A DNA stretch of 64,000 nucleotides, from assembly GCA_015063305.1 (NCBI GenBank), contig SVUJ01000002.1, positions 1-64,000 on the forward strand. The letters are read 5' to 3'. A program made the position numbers and the translations under genes. Positions 40,617 to 49,473 of this stretch are shown one piece after another (the first letter of the stretch is position 1; every line of letters starts with the position of its first letter). The stretch comes from Oscillospiraceae bacterium. Its GTDB lineage: Bacteria > Bacillota > Clostridia > Oscillospirales > CAG-272. Below the pieces are notes generated by a model. That model made no database searches and had not been told where the DNA came from. It was given only the letters and a program-made list of their open reading frames with translations.

Positions 40617-43600
40617 ATGTTAGAGGTAAAAGGTCTATCAAAAATATACAAGTCAAAAACCAAAAACGGAGTGGATACACACGCGCTTGACGGTGTGTCG
40701 CTTAAATTCCCCGAGAAGGGAATGGTCTTCCTGCTCGGTAAGAGCGGAAGCGGTAAGTCGACTCTGCTTAACGTCTGCGGAGGACTTGATTCTCCAAGCG
40801 GCGGTGAGGTCATCGTTAAGGGCAGAAGCAGTAAGGATTTCAGCCAGAGCGATTTCGACAGCTACCGCAACACCTTCGTGGGATTTATATTTCAGGAATA
40901 CAACATCCTTAACGAGTTTACCGTTGAGGACAACATAGCCCTCGCTCTCGAGCTTCAGGGAAAGCCCAAGGATAAAAAGGCGATAGCCGAGCTGCTTGAG
41001 CAGGTCGACCTCGTGGGCTATGCAAAGCGCAAGCCCAACACCCTTTCGGGCGGTCAGAAGCAGAGGATCGCTATTGCCAGAGCGCTTATAAAGTCGCCCG
41101 AGATAATTATGGCGGATGAGCCTACGGGCGCGCTTGACTCGGCTACGGGTAAGCAGGTATTCGATACGCTCAAAAAACTCTCTGAGGATAAGCTTGTCAT
41201 CGTCGTATCGCACGACAGAGAATTTGCCGAGCTTTATGCCGATCGTATAATCGAGCTCAAGGACGGAAAGGTGCTCTCCGACGTTACCAAAACACAGGAA
41301 AAGCAGCAGGCTATCAGTGAGAACGTCAACGTTGTGGACGAGGTGCTTTGCGTTAAGAAGGGCAAGGAGCTGAGCGACGAGGATTTCGAGCAGATAAAGA
41401 AGTTCCTTCGCAAGTCCGAGGGCGACGTTATAATCGCGGGCGGCGACAAGGACGTAAAGAATTTCAAGAAGGTCAACAGAATAACCGAGGACGGAGCTAA
41501 GGAGGTATTCAAGGATACCGACGAGGGTAGGCAGAAGCTTCGCAGCTATACCGCCGAGGAGAGCAAATTTATCGGCTCTAAGCTCCCCGTAAGACACGCC
41601 TTTAAAATAGGTGTTTCGGGGCTCAAAACAAAGCCTATACGTTTGTTCTTCACTATTCTTTTGTGTGTCGTATCCTTCGTTCTCTTTGGCGTTCTCTCAA
41701 CGCTCACATTCTACGACAATGAGGGAATGTTCAAGCAGACGCTTGTTGACTCGAACCACGATCACGTTGTATTTGATAAGATATATACCCTCACCTCTTC
41801 CTATTATAGCAACGGTAAACTTGAATACAGCTATGAGGAGATATCCACGGCTAAATTTTCAAGCAAGGATATAAAAGAGCTTGAGGAGGTGTTTGGACAG
41901 GGCAGCTTCGGTACTATCAGAGTTAACGGAATGTCGGTGAGCCTTCGCCAGAACAATTCGAGTTATTGGATAAGCGAATTTGGCAGCGTGGCGTATATCC
42001 CCCAAACGTCGTCGATAAGACAGACTATGAAGGGAAGCTACCCCACGGCTTCAAATGAGATAGCTGTATCGAGCTATGTGGCGCAGATGCTTTGCGAGTG
42101 CAAAACCACAGACGAGAAGGGAAGTGAGATATCCTTCAATTCTCCCAATGACGTTATCGGTAAGACTATTCTTATCAACGGCACAAGCTATAAGATAACG
42201 GGCGTATTTGAAAGCGGCGAGATAGACAGCAAATATGACGTTCTCAAGGATAGCTCTGTCGAAAGAGATATGAGACTTGAATATAATTTTGAGAACGAGC
42301 TTGACAGCGGGCTTCAGCTTATACTTGCCGTTTCCGAGTCGGCTATAGGTGACTTTGCTGACCGCTTCGACAGATACTCTTTTAGGGGTAGCGACAACAT
42401 GGGCGGTATATCCTTCTCGGGCGATATAGACAATGGCGGAAGCAACCAGGTGTACTACAGAAATATATCCTCTCTGTCGGCGGATAAGGTGCTTTGGATA
42501 AACGGTAACAACAGTCTTGGTGAGAATGATATAGTGATTGGAAGCTCTGCGGTATTCTCATATATCTCAAACGAGCTTTGGAATAACAACGAATCCGAGC
42601 AGTTGGATCAAATGCGCTGGGAGCTGGAGGATTATACGTATCAGCAAAACCGTGTTAACGAGATCCAATCAAGGCTTGAGCAGATCAGAATGGAATGGCC
42701 TGACGATTATGAGGATATTTCGGAATATATAGACCTGAGCTGGGAGCTGGAGAATTATGATATTTCCTATATTTCTTCTCAGATAGAACAGCTTGAGGAA
42801 AATATTGAAAAGATGGAAGCTCAGATCTCGAAAGCTAACGAGATTGTCGAAAAGTGCAATATGCTCTCGAACGGCAGGAAGTTCGTTTCGGACAAGGACG
42901 GTAACGGCGAAGAGATCCAGCTGAGCAGCTCCGAGATAAAGGCGCTTGCCGAAGAGCTTTTGGCTGATGAAACCGTAAAAGCTATACTTAAGGATCTCAG
43001 CGTAAACTTCGCACCGATGAGCAGAGAGATGATGCCTCTCTCCGAGCAGAAGAGATTCAGAGTGGTAGGTATTGCTCTTTTGAACGACGATATGAGCAAT
43101 TATGCATATCTGAGTGATTCGAACGTGCAGACCTACAACGAGCTCCAGAAGCAGGGCTCGGATTACTACGAAATACAGACAAATTATAAAGAAGAAGCGG
43201 GTGCGCTCTATACCAGACTTTACGTTCCCTATGACAAGTCAAGCACGCAGACAGATTATCTCTGGCAGGTATACAACAACGTGGAATTTTCCGAGGACGG
43301 AACTAAGATAGGTCTTTACGGAAGCTACATAGATACTCTGAGGACGGTTGACGAGATGGTACAGTCCTTCTCCAAGGTATTCCTCTACGTAGGACTTGTT
43401 CTGGCGGTATTCGCTATATTGCTCTTCTCCAACTTTATTTCGGTATCTATCTCGCAGAAGCGCAGAGAGATCGGAATACTCAGAGCGGTCGGAGCGAGAA
43501 GCCTTGACGTGTTCAAGATATTCTTCTCCGAGTCCTTCGTTATCGCGCTTATATGTGTGGTAATATCGACCGGAGGAAGCGTGGCGCTCTGTCAGATACT

Positions 43601-43766
43601 CAACAAGGAGATCGGCTCGGCGCTTGGCGCATCGATATTCGTATTCGGAATAGCATCGCTGCTCGTTATCGTGGGCGTTGCGATGTTGACGGCTGTTCTG
43701 GCAACATTCCTTCCAGTTTGGAATGCGGCTAAGAAGAAGCCTGTCGATTCGATAAGATCGCTTTAA
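40617..43766 (+). CDS. Fused ABC ATPase and FtsX-type permease with extracellular coiled coil (1049 aa)
   Basis: ATG 40617 has GGAGG eight bases upstream. An N-terminal ATPase (about 1-225) has LLGKSGSGKST (Walker A), LSGGQKQRIAIARAL (signature), IIMADEPTGALDS (Walker B) and VVSHDREF. A charged linker leads to TM1 (about 340-363), then an extracellular region of about 560 residues. This includes a coiled coil (EQLDQMRWELEDY through EQLEENIEKMEAQISKANEIVEK). Three C-terminal TM helices form the FtsX domain, with the RREIGILRAVGARSLDVFKIFF motif. The layout is MacB-like, with ATPase and permease in one chain. It may drive a mechanical or peptide-export task in the envelope. Confidence 0.92.
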   Translation: MLEVKGLSKIYKSKTKNGVDTHALDGVSLKFPEKGMVFLLGKSGSGKSTLLNVCGGLDSPSGGEVIVKGRSSKDFSQSDFDSYRNTFVGFIFQEYNILNEFTVEDNIALALELQGKPKDKKAIAELLEQVDLVGYAKRKPNTLSGGQKQRIAIARALIKSPEIIMADEPTGALDSATGKQVFDTLKKLSEDKLVIVVSHDREFAELYADRIIELKDGKVLSDVTKTQEKQQAISENVNVVDEVLCVKKGKELSDEDFEQIKKFLRKSEGDVIIAGGDKDVKNFKKVNRITEDGAKEVFKDTDEGRQKLRSYTAEESKFIGSKLPVRHAFKIGVSGLKTKPIRLFFTILLCVVSFVLFGVLSTLTFYDNEGMFKQTLVDSNHDHVVFDKIYTLTSSYYSNGKLEYSYEEISTAKFSSKDIKELEEVFGQGSFGTIRVNGMSVSLRQNNSSYWISEFGSVAYIPQTSSIRQTMKGSYPTASNEIAVSSYVAQMLCECKTTDEKGSEISFNSPNDVIGKTILINGTSYKITGVFESGEIDSKYDVLKDSSVERDMRLEYNFENELDSGLQLILAVSESAIGDFADRFDRYSFRGSDNMGGISFSGDIDNGGSNQVYYRNISSLSADKVLWINGNNSLGENDIVIGSSAVFSYISNELWNNNESEQLDQMRWELEDYTYQQNRVNEIQSRLEQIRMEWPDDYEDISEYIDLSWELENYDISYISSQIEQLEENIEKMEAQISKANEIVEKCNMLSNGRKFVSDKDGNGEEIQLSSSEIKALAEELLADETVKAILKDLSVNFAPMSREMMPLSEQKRFRVVGIALLNDDMSNYAYLSDSNVQTYNELQKQGSDYYEIQTNYKEEAGALYTRLYVPYDKSSTQTDYLWQVYNNVEFSEDGTKIGLYGSYIDTLRTVDEMVQSFSKVFLYVGLVLAVFAILLFSNFISVSISQKRREIGILRAVGARSLDVFKIFFSESFVIALICVVISTGGSVALCQILNKEIGSALGASIFVFGIASLLVIVGVAMLTAVLATFLPVWNAAKKKPVDSIRSL

Positions 43767-43779
43767 TATTTTAGGCTGA

Positions 43780-43820
43780 AAACCGCCATCTTAATTTCGG
43801 TTAAGATGGCGGTTTGATTG
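43780..43820 (+). terminator. Intrinsic terminator after the ABC/FtsX gene
   Basis: AAACCGCCATCTTAA / TTAAGATGGCGGTTT, a 15-bp perfect stem, followed by GATTGTAT. Confidence 0.85.
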
Positions 43821-43944
43821 TATATTTTCTTATTTTCAATAAGCTTTTTAACAGGAGCTGTAAAGCAAAGATGCCGAAGGCGAAGGTTTGCCATATTCCT
43901 GTTTATTGGCGTACTGAATAACTTTAACATTTTTATCCAAAATA

Positions 43945-43973
43945 TTGAAATTCTGTTAAGAATGTGGTATAAT
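43945..43973 (+). promoter_or_regulatory. SigA-type promoter of the 44083 gene
   Basis: TTGAAA (43945-43950), a 17-bp spacer and TATAAT (43968-43973). The 110-base leader has no obvious structure. Confidence 0.75.
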
Positions 43974-44082
43974 TTTAGTTAGTTGGTTAAATTTCAACTA
44001 AAATTCGAGAAAGTTAATCTATAATGAACGATTTTTTTATTAATTTTCCCCGAGACTACAACCTAAAAAGGAGATTTTTAAA

Positions 44083-45507
44083 ATGAAAAAGTTTATTGCA
44101 ATCATTCTTTGCTTGGCAATGATGATTCCCACCGCCGTTATTTCAACATTTGCAACCGCACAGTTCGACTATGACTCACTTCCCGTTATCGACGGTGAAG
44201 TTAAAGCAGATGAGTACACAAACTCAAAGATATATGACCATGCAAACTACTTCAGCGCAAACTGTTTTAAAGACGGTCAGGTCGTTACCGAGTACGTAGC
44301 GCACGATGCTGACTATGTATACTTCGCACTCACATACAACGTTGACCTCAAGTCATGTACTATCCGTATGAACGGCAGAGCGGACGTTAAGACAGATCTC
44401 GCCGCATCCGAATACGTTTACGAGTTTCAGTTTGAGTTCGGCAGCGATATGGACACAGCAGAGCTCACTCTCGTCGAAAAAGACTTCCAGGACGTTGAGG
44501 GCTTCAACGAGGAAAACGAAGACGAAGCCCAGGGTAAGGCTTCCAAGATATTCGAGGGTGGCAAGGTCATTGCTACACATTTTGAAATTAAGATCCTCAA
44601 GGAGGCTATGAAGAGAGTATTTGAAGTTGATTCTATTGATTACTTCGGATATTATGCAAAAGGAACAACACCCGATCCTTTTGAATACATCGGCACTACA
44701 GCACTTTCTAACATAGTTAACAGTGCTAAGTTCAACAGCCTTAATGGTAATGATGCGTACGGTAATTGGACAGACACTCCAACCGATATTATAAGCACAT
44801 ACGATTTGGACGGTACAAACTATTTTGCCAAATATAGATTTATGAACTTCGTTGTGTTCGGTGAAGAGCCCGCAATGCACAATATATACTGCCCCGCAGG
44901 TGATAGCTGTATATGTACAAGACACGCAGAGAGAGCAGAGGTTATGGACCTTACAGATACAGTAAACCTTGGAACTCTTAAGTCCAATTATGTAACAAAG
45001 ATGATTGTTACCACTCCTACTCCAATAACCACAGAGTATACAGCAACTGCGCCAATACAGTCTTCCATTAAGGATCAAACCTTGCCCGTTAAAGCTAATT
45101 ATTCGGTAGGCGAGATCGCTCCCGATACCTACAGCGTGGACTTGAGCTTCGGAAGTATGGAGTTCACCTATGAAGCCAATCTTAATAGCAACTGGAACGC
45201 CGACTCGCATCAATATGAAGCAGGCGAGGGAGCTTGGGTATGCGAGGGCGGCACTAACAAGATATCGGTCACTAACCACTCAAATGTTGGTATAAAAGCG
45301 GCATTCAGCTATGCTCAGGAAAGCGGATATACGAATATCAATGGCTCATTTGGAAGCAAATCGGCCTTTACGCTTGACAGCGCGGTGGGCACTATTTACG
45401 AAAACGCTCCCACAGATTCTACTTATCTAACTCTCAGCGGAGAATATTCGGGTAACGAAGAATTCGTTCAGGTAGGTTCAGTTACCATTACGATATCTAA
45501 AAAATAA
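44083..45507 (+). CDS. Secreted CBM9-like domain protein, paralogue of the 24586 protein (474 aa)
   Basis: A signal peptide (KKFIAIILCLAMMIPTAVISTFA) is followed by one beta-sandwich unit starting L-P-V-I-D-G-E-V-K-A-D-E-Y, with EYVAHDADYVYFAL and VFEVDSIDYFGYYAKG. These match the second unit of the 24586 protein closely. The last 130 residues (SVDLSFGSMEFTYEANLNSNWNADSHQYE ... WVCEGG-NKISVTNHSN) match the C-terminal module of the same paralogue. There is no anchor and no catalytic site. It is probably secreted and binds a glycan or the cell wall. The single-domain form suggests the larger gene arose by internal duplication, or this one by loss. Confidence 0.78.
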   Translation: MKKFIAIILCLAMMIPTAVISTFATAQFDYDSLPVIDGEVKADEYTNSKIYDHANYFSANCFKDGQVVTEYVAHDADYVYFALTYNVDLKSCTIRMNGRADVKTDLAASEYVYEFQFEFGSDMDTAELTLVEKDFQDVEGFNEENEDEAQGKASKIFEGGKVIATHFEIKILKEAMKRVFEVDSIDYFGYYAKGTTPDPFEYIGTTALSNIVNSAKFNSLNGNDAYGNWTDTPTDIISTYDLDGTNYFAKYRFMNFVVFGEEPAMHNIYCPAGDSCICTRHAERAEVMDLTDTVNLGTLKSNYVTKMIVTTPTPITTEYTATAPIQSSIKDQTLPVKANYSVGEIAPDTYSVDLSFGSMEFTYEANLNSNWNADSHQYEAGEGAWVCEGGTNKISVTNHSNVGIKAAFSYAQESGYTNINGSFGSKSAFTLDSAVGTIYENAPTDSTYLTLSGEYSGNEEFVQVGSVTITISKK

Positions 45508-45562
45508 TTTAATATAGTAATCGCCCCGTATAAAAACGGGGGGGATCTTCGGGTTATAATAC

Positions 45563-45605
45563 AAAAGCAAGGTCAATGTAGTTTGCATTGACCTTGCTTT
45601 TATCT
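45563..45605. terminator. Bidirectional terminator between the 44083 gene and dapB
   Basis: AAAAGCAAGGTCAATG / CATTGACCTTGCTTTT, a 16-bp perfect stem with T-runs on both sides. A shorter CCCCGT...ACGGGG hairpin lies just before it (about 45523-45542). Confidence 0.92.
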
Positions 45606-46370
45606 TTAAATACTGTTGATTATATCCGACATATTGTACATAGCGGGGGACTTGTCGGCGATAAATGCCGCCGCCTTGAGCGCGCCGTTCGCGAATATCT
45701 CTCTTGAGGTCGCGCTGTGCGATAGGGTGATTATCTCGTTGTTACCCGCAAATATCACCTCGTGCTCACCCACGATAGTTCCGCCTCTGACGGCGTGTAT
45801 GCCTATCTCCGAGGGCTTTCTCTGCGCTCTTACCGAATGTCTGTCATAAACGAATTCGGTTTCTTCTCGCTCGTCCGCAAGTGACTCTGCTATCATAAGC
45901 GCCGTTCCGCTGGGAGCATCGAGCTTTTTGTTGTGGTGCTTCTCGATTATCTCAATATCAAAATCCTCACCGAGCGCTCTCGAAGCACGGCGGCAGAGCT
46001 CGATAAGAAGATTTATTCCTATCGACATATTTCTTGAGAAGAATACGGGAACTTTTTTTGCCGTTTCCTGCATAAGCGCGGTTTCTTCCTCGGAATGACC
46101 CGTTGTAGCGATCACGAGCGCCGTTGATGTTTTCGCCGCGTATTCGGCAAGAGAGGGAAGAGCGCTGTGATGCGAGAAGTCTATTATCACGTCAGCTTTT
46201 CCGGGAAATTCGCTTATCGACTGATATACGGGAAAGCTGCAAACAGCGCCGACTGATGCGGCGTTTATATCAACTCCCGCAACTATCCTTATTTTATTTC
46301 CGAGAGCCGCGGCTTCGGTCACTGCCTTGCCCATTCTTCCTCCGCAGCCGCAGAGAATAACGTTTATCAT
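45606..46370 (-). CDS. dapB: 4-hydroxy-tetrahydrodipicolinate reductase
   Basis: DapB reduces HTPA with NAD(P)H, the second step of the diaminopimelate/lysine branch. It has a Rossmann N-terminus (V-I-L-C-G-C-G-G-R-M-G-K-A-V), the DVIIDFSHHSAL and ATTGHSEEE loops, and the signature EIIEKHHNKKLDAPSGTAL with catalytic His and Lys. Length 254 aa is normal. It follows dapA by about 35 bases in the same direction and is presumably under the same lysine riboswitch. Confidence 0.96.
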   Translation of the reverse strand: MINVILCGCGGRMGKAVTEAAALGNKIRIVAGVDINAASVGAVCSFPVYQSISEFPGKADVIIDFSHHSALPSLAEYAAKTSTALVIATTGHSEEETALMQETAKKVPVFFSRNMSIGINLLIELCRRASRALGEDFDIEIIEKHHNKKLDAPSGTALMIAESLADEREETEFVYDRHSVRAQRKPSEIGIHAVRGGTIVGEHEVIFAGNNEIITLSHSATSREIFANGALKAAAFIADKSPAMYNMSDIINSI

Positions 46371-46405
46371 TTTTTTAAATCCTTTCTTTATCTGGAACGT
46401 CCGTA

Positions 46406-47299
46406 TTAAAGAAGATTATAAGCCTTCATAGCAGAGAGGAGCTTTTGCTTGTTAGCGTCGTCCATCTCGCAAAGGGGCAATCTCATCTCAATATCGCACA
46501 TTCCAAGCTCAGCCATAGCCGTCTTGACGGGAATGGGGTTGACCTCGCAGAAGAGAGCGTTTATAAGCTTAAGATAATCAAGCTGCATCTTTGCGGCGTC
46601 GGAATATCTGCCCTCAAGGCAGTTTACGCACATATCGTGAGTTTCCCTGGGAAGAACGTTGGAGAGCACCGATATAACGCCCTTTCCGCCGAGCGACATT
46701 ATCGGAACTATCTGGTCGTCGTTGCCCGAGTAGATATCATAGCTATCTCCGCACTCAGCTATAAGCTCTGCGATAGCGCTGATATTTCCCGAAGCTTCCT
46801 TAACAGCCACAATCCTCTCGTGCTTAGCAAGCTCCTTGTAAACGGGCAGAGATATATTACAGCCTGTTCTCGAGGGAACGTTGTAAAGGATTATCGGCTT
46901 ATCGGTCTTGTCGGCTGTTTCGAGGAAGTTTTTGATAAGTCCCTTGGGGGTAGCCTTGTTATAGTAGGGGGTAACGAGAAGGAGCGCGTCAGCGCCTACC
47001 TCGCAGGCGTACTGAGAAAGCTCGATACCGTATGCGGTGTCGTTAGAGCCTGTTCCCGCGATAACGGGGACTCTGCCCTCAACCTTTTCTACAACGTACT
47101 TTATGCACTCGCAGTGCTCCTCGTGGGTAAGGGTAGCAGCCTCACCTGTAGTTCCCGCAACTACGATAGCGTCGATACCGCCCGAGATCTGCGCTTCGAT
47201 TATTTTTCCAAAGCTATCGTAATCAACTACTCCGTTCTTAAAGGGGGTGATGATAGCGGTAGCCGCTCCTGTGAAGATAGATTTTTTGAGTTTGCTCAT
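46406..47299 (-). CDS. dapA: 4-hydroxy-tetrahydrodipicolinate synthase
   Basis: This Schiff-base aldolase condenses pyruvate with aspartate semialdehyde. It shows AGTTGEAATLTHEEH, the YNVPSRTGCNI Tyr loop and the catalytic Lys in VAVKEASGN, all in a TIM barrel. Length 297 aa is normal. It lies about 110 bases after the 3' end of a lysine riboswitch with a terminator in between, so its transcription should fall when lysine is high. dapB follows. Confidence 0.97.
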   Translation of the reverse strand: MSKLKKSIFTGAATAIITPFKNGVVDYDSFGKIIEAQISGGIDAIVVAGTTGEAATLTHEEHCECIKYVVEKVEGRVPVIAGTGSNDTAYGIELSQYACEVGADALLLVTPYYNKATPKGLIKNFLETADKTDKPIILYNVPSRTGCNISLPVYKELAKHERIVAVKEASGNISAIAELIAECGDSYDIYSGNDDQIVPIMSLGGKGVISVLSNVLPRETHDMCVNCLEGRYSDAAKMQLDYLKLINALFCEVNPIPVKTAMAELGMCDIEMRLPLCEMDDANKQKLLSAMKAYNLL

Positions 47300-47341
47300 A
47301 AGTATTACTTGCCTTTCATTGAAATTATGTTATAAAAAACG

Positions 47342-47362
47342 AAAAACCGGTTGAAAACCGGC
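47342..47362 (-). terminator. Riboswitch-controlled terminator upstream of dapA
   Basis: On the minus strand CCGGTT / AACCGG with a TTC loop is followed by TTTTTC. It lies between the lysine riboswitch and dapA and is probably the expression platform. Confidence 0.65.
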
Positions 47363-47410
47363 TGTGATTGTAATATAATATATGCATATGCATACTATAT
47401 CTCAATAACA

Positions 47411-47572
47411 GACAGCTCTCCATCATTCGATGACAATCCGACAGCTATTAACCAAACGGACCAGCACATACCGCGCCCGACGCGGTATGACTTCGGCGTC
47501 TTGCACTCGCAGTCGGACTCAAGCGGTTGCGGGACCTTGCGCGACGGCAGTTGCAGAACGCACCTCTGTCAA
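47411..47572 (-). ncRNA. Lysine riboswitch (L box) controlling dapA-dapB
   Basis: Reading the minus strand from about 47572, the P1 strand GACAG is followed by A-G-A-G-G-T-G-C-G. Next come a helix of GC-rich stems, the conserved G-C-C-G-A-A-G, then GCTGGTCC, a GCTGTC element and GGAGAGCTGTC closing P1. The order and spacing match the lysine riboswitch class, which binds lysine and stops transcription of lysine-biosynthesis genes. It lies directly upstream of dapA, as expected. A TATGCATATGCATA palindrome (47381-47394) and the terminator form the region between it and dapA. Confidence 0.9.
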
Positions 47573-47579
47573 TGACATA

Positions 47580-47608
47580 ATGATAGCATACCTTGTCGGA
47601 TATGTCAA
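47580..47608 (-). promoter_or_regulatory. SigA-type promoter of dapA-dapB
   Basis: On the minus strand TTGACA (47608-47603), a 17-bp spacer and TATCAT (47585-47580). The transcript would begin at about 47573, right at the riboswitch P1 helix. Confidence 0.82.
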
Positions 47609-47621
47609 GCATAATTATAAA
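47593..47621 (+). promoter_or_regulatory. Probable SigA-type promoter of queA
   Basis: TTGTCG (47593-47598), a 17-bp spacer and TATAAA (47616-47621). It overlaps the divergent dapA promoter by 16 bases, so the two RNA polymerases would compete. Confidence 0.55.
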
Positions 47622-47642
47622 TTTTTTTACGGAGTATTTAAA

Positions 47643-48716
47643 GTGATAATCAGAAACGAGAGGATACATACCGAGCTTTCGACCTCGGATTTTTATTACG
47701 ATCTGCCCGAAGAGCTTATAGCTCAGCATCCCGCAGAGGTGCGTGACGCGTCAAGGCTTATGGTGCTTGACAGAAAGAGCGGTACGATAGACCACAAGGT
47801 CTTCCACGATATCATAGACTATCTGAACGAGGGGGACGTGCTCGTTATAAACGATTCAAAGGTCATTCCCGCAAGACTTTACGGTCACGTAGAGGGTAGA
47901 GAAGAGGCGTCCATAGAGCTGCTTTTACTTAAGCAGAAGGAGCTTGATTCGTGGGAAACGCTCGTCAAGCCGGGTAAAAGGGCAAAGGTCGGCTCAAGAC
48001 TTGTTTTCGGCGGCGGTCTGCTTCGCGGAGAGATAGTTGAGATACTCGAAGAGGGAAACAGAATAATCAGGTTTGAGTATGACAAGAGCGGCGGAAAGAA
48101 TATTTACGATATACTTCACGAAATAGGACTTATGCCCCTGCCGCCCTATATCACCGAACGCCTTGAGGACAAGTCGAGATACCAGACGGTCTATGCCAGA
48201 GAGGAAGGCTCGGCGGCAGCGCCCACAGCGGGACTTCACTTTACCGAGGAGCTTATAGATAGGATATGCGCCAAGGGAGTGAAGATTGCCAGAGTAATGC
48301 TCCACGTGGGGCTTGGAACGTTTCGTCCCGTTAAGGTGGACAAGATAGACGAGCACGTGATGCACACCGAGTTTTTCTCGGTATCAAAAGAGAGCGCGGA
48401 TATTATCAATGCGGCTCGCGCGGCGGGCGGAAGAGTTATCTGCGTTGGAACAACGTCCTGCAGAACGCTTGAGAGCGCCTCGACCGATGACGGAAGGGTA
48501 GAGGCTATGTCGGGAAATACGGGCATATTTATCTATCCCGGCTACAAATTCAAGGCGGTCGACGCCCTGATAACCAATTTCCATCTTCCCGAGAGCACTC
48601 TGCTTATGCTCGTTTCGGCATTTTACAACAGAGATAACGTAATGGAAGCCTACAGGACGGCGGTTGAGGAAAAATACAGATTTTTCTCCTTCGGAGATGC
48701 GATGTTTATATATTGA
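47643..48716 (+). CDS. queA: S-adenosylmethionine:tRNA ribosyltransferase-isomerase
   Basis: QueA transfers and isomerises ribose from SAM onto 7-aminomethyl-7-deazaguanine in tRNA, giving epoxyqueuosine. It begins [29 protein letters not shown] and has [67 protein letters not shown] and [11 protein letters not shown]. The GTG at 47643 was chosen (GGAG eight bases upstream); the frame reaching 47430 runs through the riboswitch. No other queuosine genes are nearby. Confidence 0.96.
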   Translation: MIIRNERIHTELSTSDFYYDLPEELIAQHPAEVRDASRLMVLDRKSGTIDHKVFHDIIDYLNEGDVLVINDSKVIPARLYGHVEGREEASIELLLLKQKELDSWETLVKPGKRAKVGSRLVFGGGLLRGEIVEILEEGNRIIRFEYDKSGGKNIYDILHEIGLMPLPPYITERLEDKSRYQTVYAREEGSAAAPTAGLHFTEELIDRICAKGVKIARVMLHVGLGTFRPVKVDKIDEHVMHTEFFSVSKESADIINAARAAGGRVICVGTTSCRTLESASTDDGRVEAMSGNTGIFIYPGYKFKAVDALITNFHLPESTLLMLVSAFYNRDNVMEAYRTAVEEKYRFFSFGDAMFIY

Positions 48717-48776
48717 AAATCAAACATAAAATGCGCATAAACATAAGATGTGTGTGAAAAATGTCATATAATATGT

Positions 48777-48805
48777 TGACAAAGTGGATATAATATGATA
48801 TACTG
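48777..48805 (+). promoter_or_regulatory. SigA-type promoter of the toxin-antitoxin pair
   Basis: TTGACA (48777-48782), a 17-bp spacer and TATACT (48800-48805), about 22 bases before the antitoxin. The area is A/T-rich with TATAATATGATATA repeats. Confidence 0.75.
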
Positions 48806-48826
48806 TTATCGAAAGGAGTTGATATT

Positions 48827-49108
48827 ATGTCTAAGGTGTCTACAAACATCAGCATTGATGCTGAAACCAAAGCCAAAGCACAGATAATGCTTGCCGATCT
48901 TGGAATGGATCTATCTACTGCAGTTAATATTTTTTTGAAGCAGATGCTTTATGAGGGTGGGATTCCGTTTTCTATTACGAGAGAAGTCCCTAACAAGATA
49001 ACTCTTGATGCGATGAAAGAAGCACAGGAAATGTTCCGTTTTCCCGAAAAGTACAAGAAGTATGACAACGTAGACGATATGATGGAGGACATTTTAGGTG
49101 AAGTATGA
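48827..49108 (+). CDS. RelB/DinJ-family antitoxin (93 aa)
   Basis: The N-terminal ribbon-helix-helix pattern is VSTNISIDAETKAKAQIMLADLGMDLSTAVNIFLKQML followed by E-G-G-I-P-F. This is typical of DinJ/RelB antitoxins that bind DNA as dimers and neutralise a RelE/YafQ toxin. The C-terminal half, acidic and helical, should wrap the toxin. An AAAGGAGT ribosome binding site precedes it. Its last 11 bases overlap the toxin gene, so translation is coupled and the complex probably autorepresses. Confidence 0.9.
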   Translation: MSKVSTNISIDAETKAKAQIMLADLGMDLSTAVNIFLKQMLYEGGIPFSITREVPNKITLDAMKEAQEMFRFPEKYKKYDNVDDMMEDILGEV

Positions 49109-49373
49109 GATCGTCCCATCCAATCAATTCAAAAAGGATTTGAAATTAGCGCAAAAACGCGGATATGATCTTGATAAAATAAAGAAGGTTATTACTGCTC
49201 TTGCAAACGGTGAAACACTTGAAGCAAAATATCGTGACCACTTGCTTACCGGTGATTACGGGGGTTATCGAGAATGTCATATTCAGCCTGATTGGTTGCT
49301 TGTATATCAGATAGACGGAGATCAGTTGATTTTATTTTTGGCTCGAACAGGTACGCATAGTGACTTATTCTGA
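49098..49373 (+). CDS. YafQ/RelE-family mRNA interferase toxin (91 aa)
   Basis: The GTG start lies within the antitoxin end (GGAGG nine bases upstream). The protein reads F-K-K-D-L-K-L-A-Q-K-R-G-Y-D-L-D-K-I-K-K-V-I, then KYRDHLLTGDYGGYRECHIQPDWLLVYQI and LFLARTGTHSDLF. The histidines of RDH, CHI and GTHSD and the Asp near the end correspond to the YafQ catalytic set that cuts ribosome-bound mRNA. The pair looks intact and functional. Confidence 0.92.
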   Translation: MKYEIVPSNQFKKDLKLAQKRGYDLDKIKKVITALANGETLEAKYRDHLLTGDYGGYRECHIQPDWLLVYQIDGDQLILFLARTGTHSDLF

Positions 49374-49376
49374 GGT

Positions 49377-49412
49377 TTACCGATTGGTTTGTGCAATCTT
49401 ACCAATCGGTAA
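49377..49412 (+). terminator. Hairpin after the toxin gene
   Basis: TTACCGATTGGT / ACCAATCGGTAA, a 12-bp perfect stem followed by GTTTCTTATAT. The T-tract is imperfect, so termination is likely but not certain. Confidence 0.6.
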
Positions 49413-49473
49413 GTTTCTTATATAGCATCAACATCGTAGACGCGATGTTTATAGAATAGAAGAAAACCTATAC

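Noticed and set aside
47430..47642. Upstream extension of queA to 47430
   Set aside because: It runs through the opposite-strand lysine riboswitch and lies mostly upstream of the queA promoter. GTG 47643 has a good ribosome binding site and matches the family N-terminus.
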